NCBI GenBank assembly: GCA_041627475.1
Contig: JBFKQZ010000209.1
Span: 1-5,713 of the forward strand
Direction of reading: 5' to 3'
Length of the DNA: 5,713 nt
Source: JBFGFG01 sp041627475
GTDB taxonomy: Bacteria > Actinomycetota > Nitriliruptoria > Nitriliruptorales > Nitriliruptoraceae
Below, piece after piece: positions 4,352 through 5,713 of the stretch. Every line of letters begins with the position of its first letter. Within the stretch, counting starts at the first letter, position 1. The position numbers were made by a program, and so were the translations under genes. The notes under the pieces were generated by a model. That model ran no database searches, was not told the DNA's origin, and saw only the letters and a program-made list of their open reading frames with translations.

Positions 4352-5713
4352 TCAGAAGGCCGGGACGTGCGCGTGGGACCCGCCGCGCGGCTCCCCGCGC
4401 ATGGTCGTCGCGAGCACGGCGGCGACACGCGACCGGGTGTCCGCCGGGTCGATGACCTCGTCGAGCTCGGCGAAGGTCGCGATGTTCAGCGCTGCGGCGT
4501 GCTCCTGGGCCGCCGCCGTCAGGGCCTCCACACGTCGCTCCCGTTCGTGCAGGTCGTCGATGGCCTCGAGCTCCCGGCGTGCGCCGAGCCGCACGGCGCC
4601 CTCCAGCCCCATCGGCCCGAGCGTCGCCGACGGCCACGCGAACGTCGCGACCGGTGCCTGCAGCTCCCCTCCGACCATCGCCATCGCCCCGAGGCCGAAC
4701 GCTCGCCGGACGACCACCGCGACCAGCGGCACCCGGAGGTTCGCCCCGGCGAGGAACAACCGGGCCGTGCGTCGCACCGCCGCGTCGGCGTCGGACTCGG
4801 GACCGACCATGAAGCCGGGCGTGTCGACGAGGCTCACGACCGGCAGGCCGTGGACGTCGCAGAGCTGCAGGAACCGGGCCGCCGACTCGGCACCCTCGCC
4901 GTCGATCGCTCCGGCGAGGTGGAGGGGGTCGTTGGCGAGGATCCCGACCGGTCGCCCGTCGATCCGCGCGAGCACGGTCCGCATGCCCCGCGCCGCGTCC
5001 CGCCGCAGCTCGACGCTGCTCCTGTCGTCGACCAGCACGCGCAGCAGCCGGTCGACGTCGTGGGCGCGCCGCGCGTCCTCCGGGACGAGGTCCCGCAGCT
5101 CCACCTGGTCGACAGCCACGACCTCGTCGCCATGACGTCCGGTGAGGAGGCCCAACAGCCGTCGCACCGTGGCGGTCGCCTCGGCCTCGTCGGCCACGAC
5201 GACGTCGACGGCGCCCGTGGTCCGGTGCTGCCAGACGGGCCCGAGCTCCTCCGGCTCGTGGTGCCCCAGCCCACCACCGGCGACCATCGCCGGTCCGGCC
5301 ATGCCGAGCACGGCCTGCTCAGTGGCCACGACGACGTCAGCACAGCCCGCCAGCGCCGCGTTGCCGGCGAAGGTCAGCCCGTGCACGACCGCGAGCACCG
5401 GCACCCGCCCGCTGAGCTGCGCGAACAGGCGGAACGTGGGCACACCGAGCCAGGCGCCCCCGAGGACGTCGGTGTCGCCCGGCCGTCCCCCGCCGCCCTC
5501 GGCGTACAGGACGAAGGGCAGCTGCTGGTCGTGGGCGACCCGCAGGATGCGGTCGAGCTTGGCGTGCCCGGTGTGGCCCTGGGTGCCCGCGAGCACGGTC
5601 TCGTCGTACAGCGCCACCGCCACCGGGGTGCCGTCGATCGTGCCGATGCCGGTGACGATCCCGTCCGCCGGAGTCCGCCGGCGCAGCTCGTCGGCGGACC
5701 GGCGCTGCCGTTG
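4352..5713 (-). CDS. Acyl-CoA carboxylase carboxyltransferase (beta) subunit or domain, 5' end beyond window
   Basis: This protein transfers carboxyl from carboxybiotin to an acyl-CoA (acetyl-, propionyl- or a longer acyl-CoA). The frame is open through the right edge, giving 453 residues; a GTG at 5623 lies inside the conserved domain and is not the start. Residues counted from the edge: the N-terminal carboxyltransferase half has DGIVTGIGTIDGTPVAVALY (17-36), TVLAGTQGHTGHAKLDRIL (39-57), the EGGGGRPGDTD loop (72-82), FAGNAAL (115-121) and GMAGPAMVAGGGLG (137-150). The C-terminal half has DTPGFMVG (297-304), RRAFGLGAMAMVGG (336-349) and WPSATLGPMGLEGAVRLG (360-377). These are the two crotonase-fold halves that form the active site. 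EGGGGRPGDTD, in place of ESGGAR, marks the group often seen as the C-terminal part of single-chain biotin carboxylase/BCCP/carboxyltransferase proteins, although free-standing members exist. Substrate cannot be read from the sequence. The gene ends 15 bp from the pmt stop on the other strand. Confidence 0.93.
   Translation of the reverse strand, partial: QRQRRSADELRRRTPADGIVTGIGTIDGTPVAVALYDETVLAGTQGHTGHAKLDRILRVAHDQQLPFVLYAEGGGGRPGDTDVLGGAWLGVPTFRLFAQLSGRVPVLAVVHGLTFAGNAALAGCADVVVATEQAVLGMAGPAMVAGGGLGHHEPEELGPVWQHRTTGAVDVVVADEAEATATVRRLLGLLTGRHGDEVVAVDQVELRDLVPEDARRAHDVDRLLRVLVDDRSSVELRRDAARGMRTVLARIDGRPVGILANDPLHLAGAIDGEGAESAARFLQLCDVHGLPVVSLVDTPGFMVGPESDADAAVRRTARLFLAGANLRVPLVAVVVRRAFGLGAMAMVGGELQAPVATFAWPSATLGPMGLEGAVRLGARRELEAIDDLHERERRVEALTAAAQEHAAALNIATFAELDEVIDPADTRSRVAAVLATTMRGEPRGGSHAHVPAF

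Noticed and set aside
4344..4367. CGTCC/GGACG inverted repeat across the convergent junction as a bidirectional terminator
   Set aside because: It has only five pairs with a 14-base loop and no T-run on either side; this is expected by chance in such GC-rich DNA.
3936..5135. Plus-strand 399-residue frame spanning the pmt end and the carboxyltransferase gene
   Set aside because: It is a Ser/Arg/Pro-rich shadow of both genes with no recognisable motif.
5621..5623. GTG at 5623 as the start of the carboxyltransferase
   Set aside because: The frame continues upstream with the conserved lead-in DGIVTGIGTIDG to the window edge, so this codon is an internal valine.

Overview
This is about 5.7 kb of very GC-rich DNA (third codon positions almost all G or C) from a chromosome of an actinobacterium. 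The bacterial Pmt-type protein O-mannosyltransferase divergent from rsmI, the sigma-70-family factor followed by a one-pass membrane partner, and the EGGGGRPGDTD-type acyl-CoA carboxyltransferase all fit Actinomycetes, perhaps a Nocardioidaceae/Propionibacteriales-like organism. The genus cannot be read from the sequence, and I see no phage, transposon, CRISPR or tRNA signal.

Layout from left to right. Minus strand, 1-1061: a single-pass membrane protein with a large extracytoplasmic domain, cut by the left edge. Minus strand, 1058-1597: a small ECF/SigE-family RNA polymerase sigma factor whose stop overlaps the start of the membrane gene by four bases (ATGA). The pair is translationally coupled and looks like a sigma factor with its membrane-bound regulator. 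Minus strand, 1724-2557: RsmI, the 16S rRNA C1402 2'-O-methyltransferase. A 66 bp divergent intergenic region (2558-2623) follows. Plus strand, 2624-4336: a polytopic Pmt-family protein O-mannosyltransferase. Minus strand, 4352-5713: an acyl-CoA carboxylase carboxyltransferase (AccD-like), convergent with pmt (15 bp between stops) and cut by the right edge at its N-terminal end.

The genes do not form one pathway. pmt/rsmI is a known mycobacterial neighbourhood (Rv1002c/Rv1003 in M. tuberculosis). The sigma/membrane pair is a self-contained signalling unit downstream of rsmI, separated by 126 bp holding a candidate hairpin. The carboxyltransferase belongs to acyl-CoA metabolism and probably to a transcription unit starting beyond the right edge.

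Most of this window is ordinary chromosome. No clearly new system is present. The points most worth following are the sigma factor's membrane partner, which lacks the zinc anti-sigma motif and any cysteine, the unusual proline-rich loop and cysteine pairs of the mannosyltransferase, and whether the carboxyltransferase is free-standing or the tail of a fused carboxylase.
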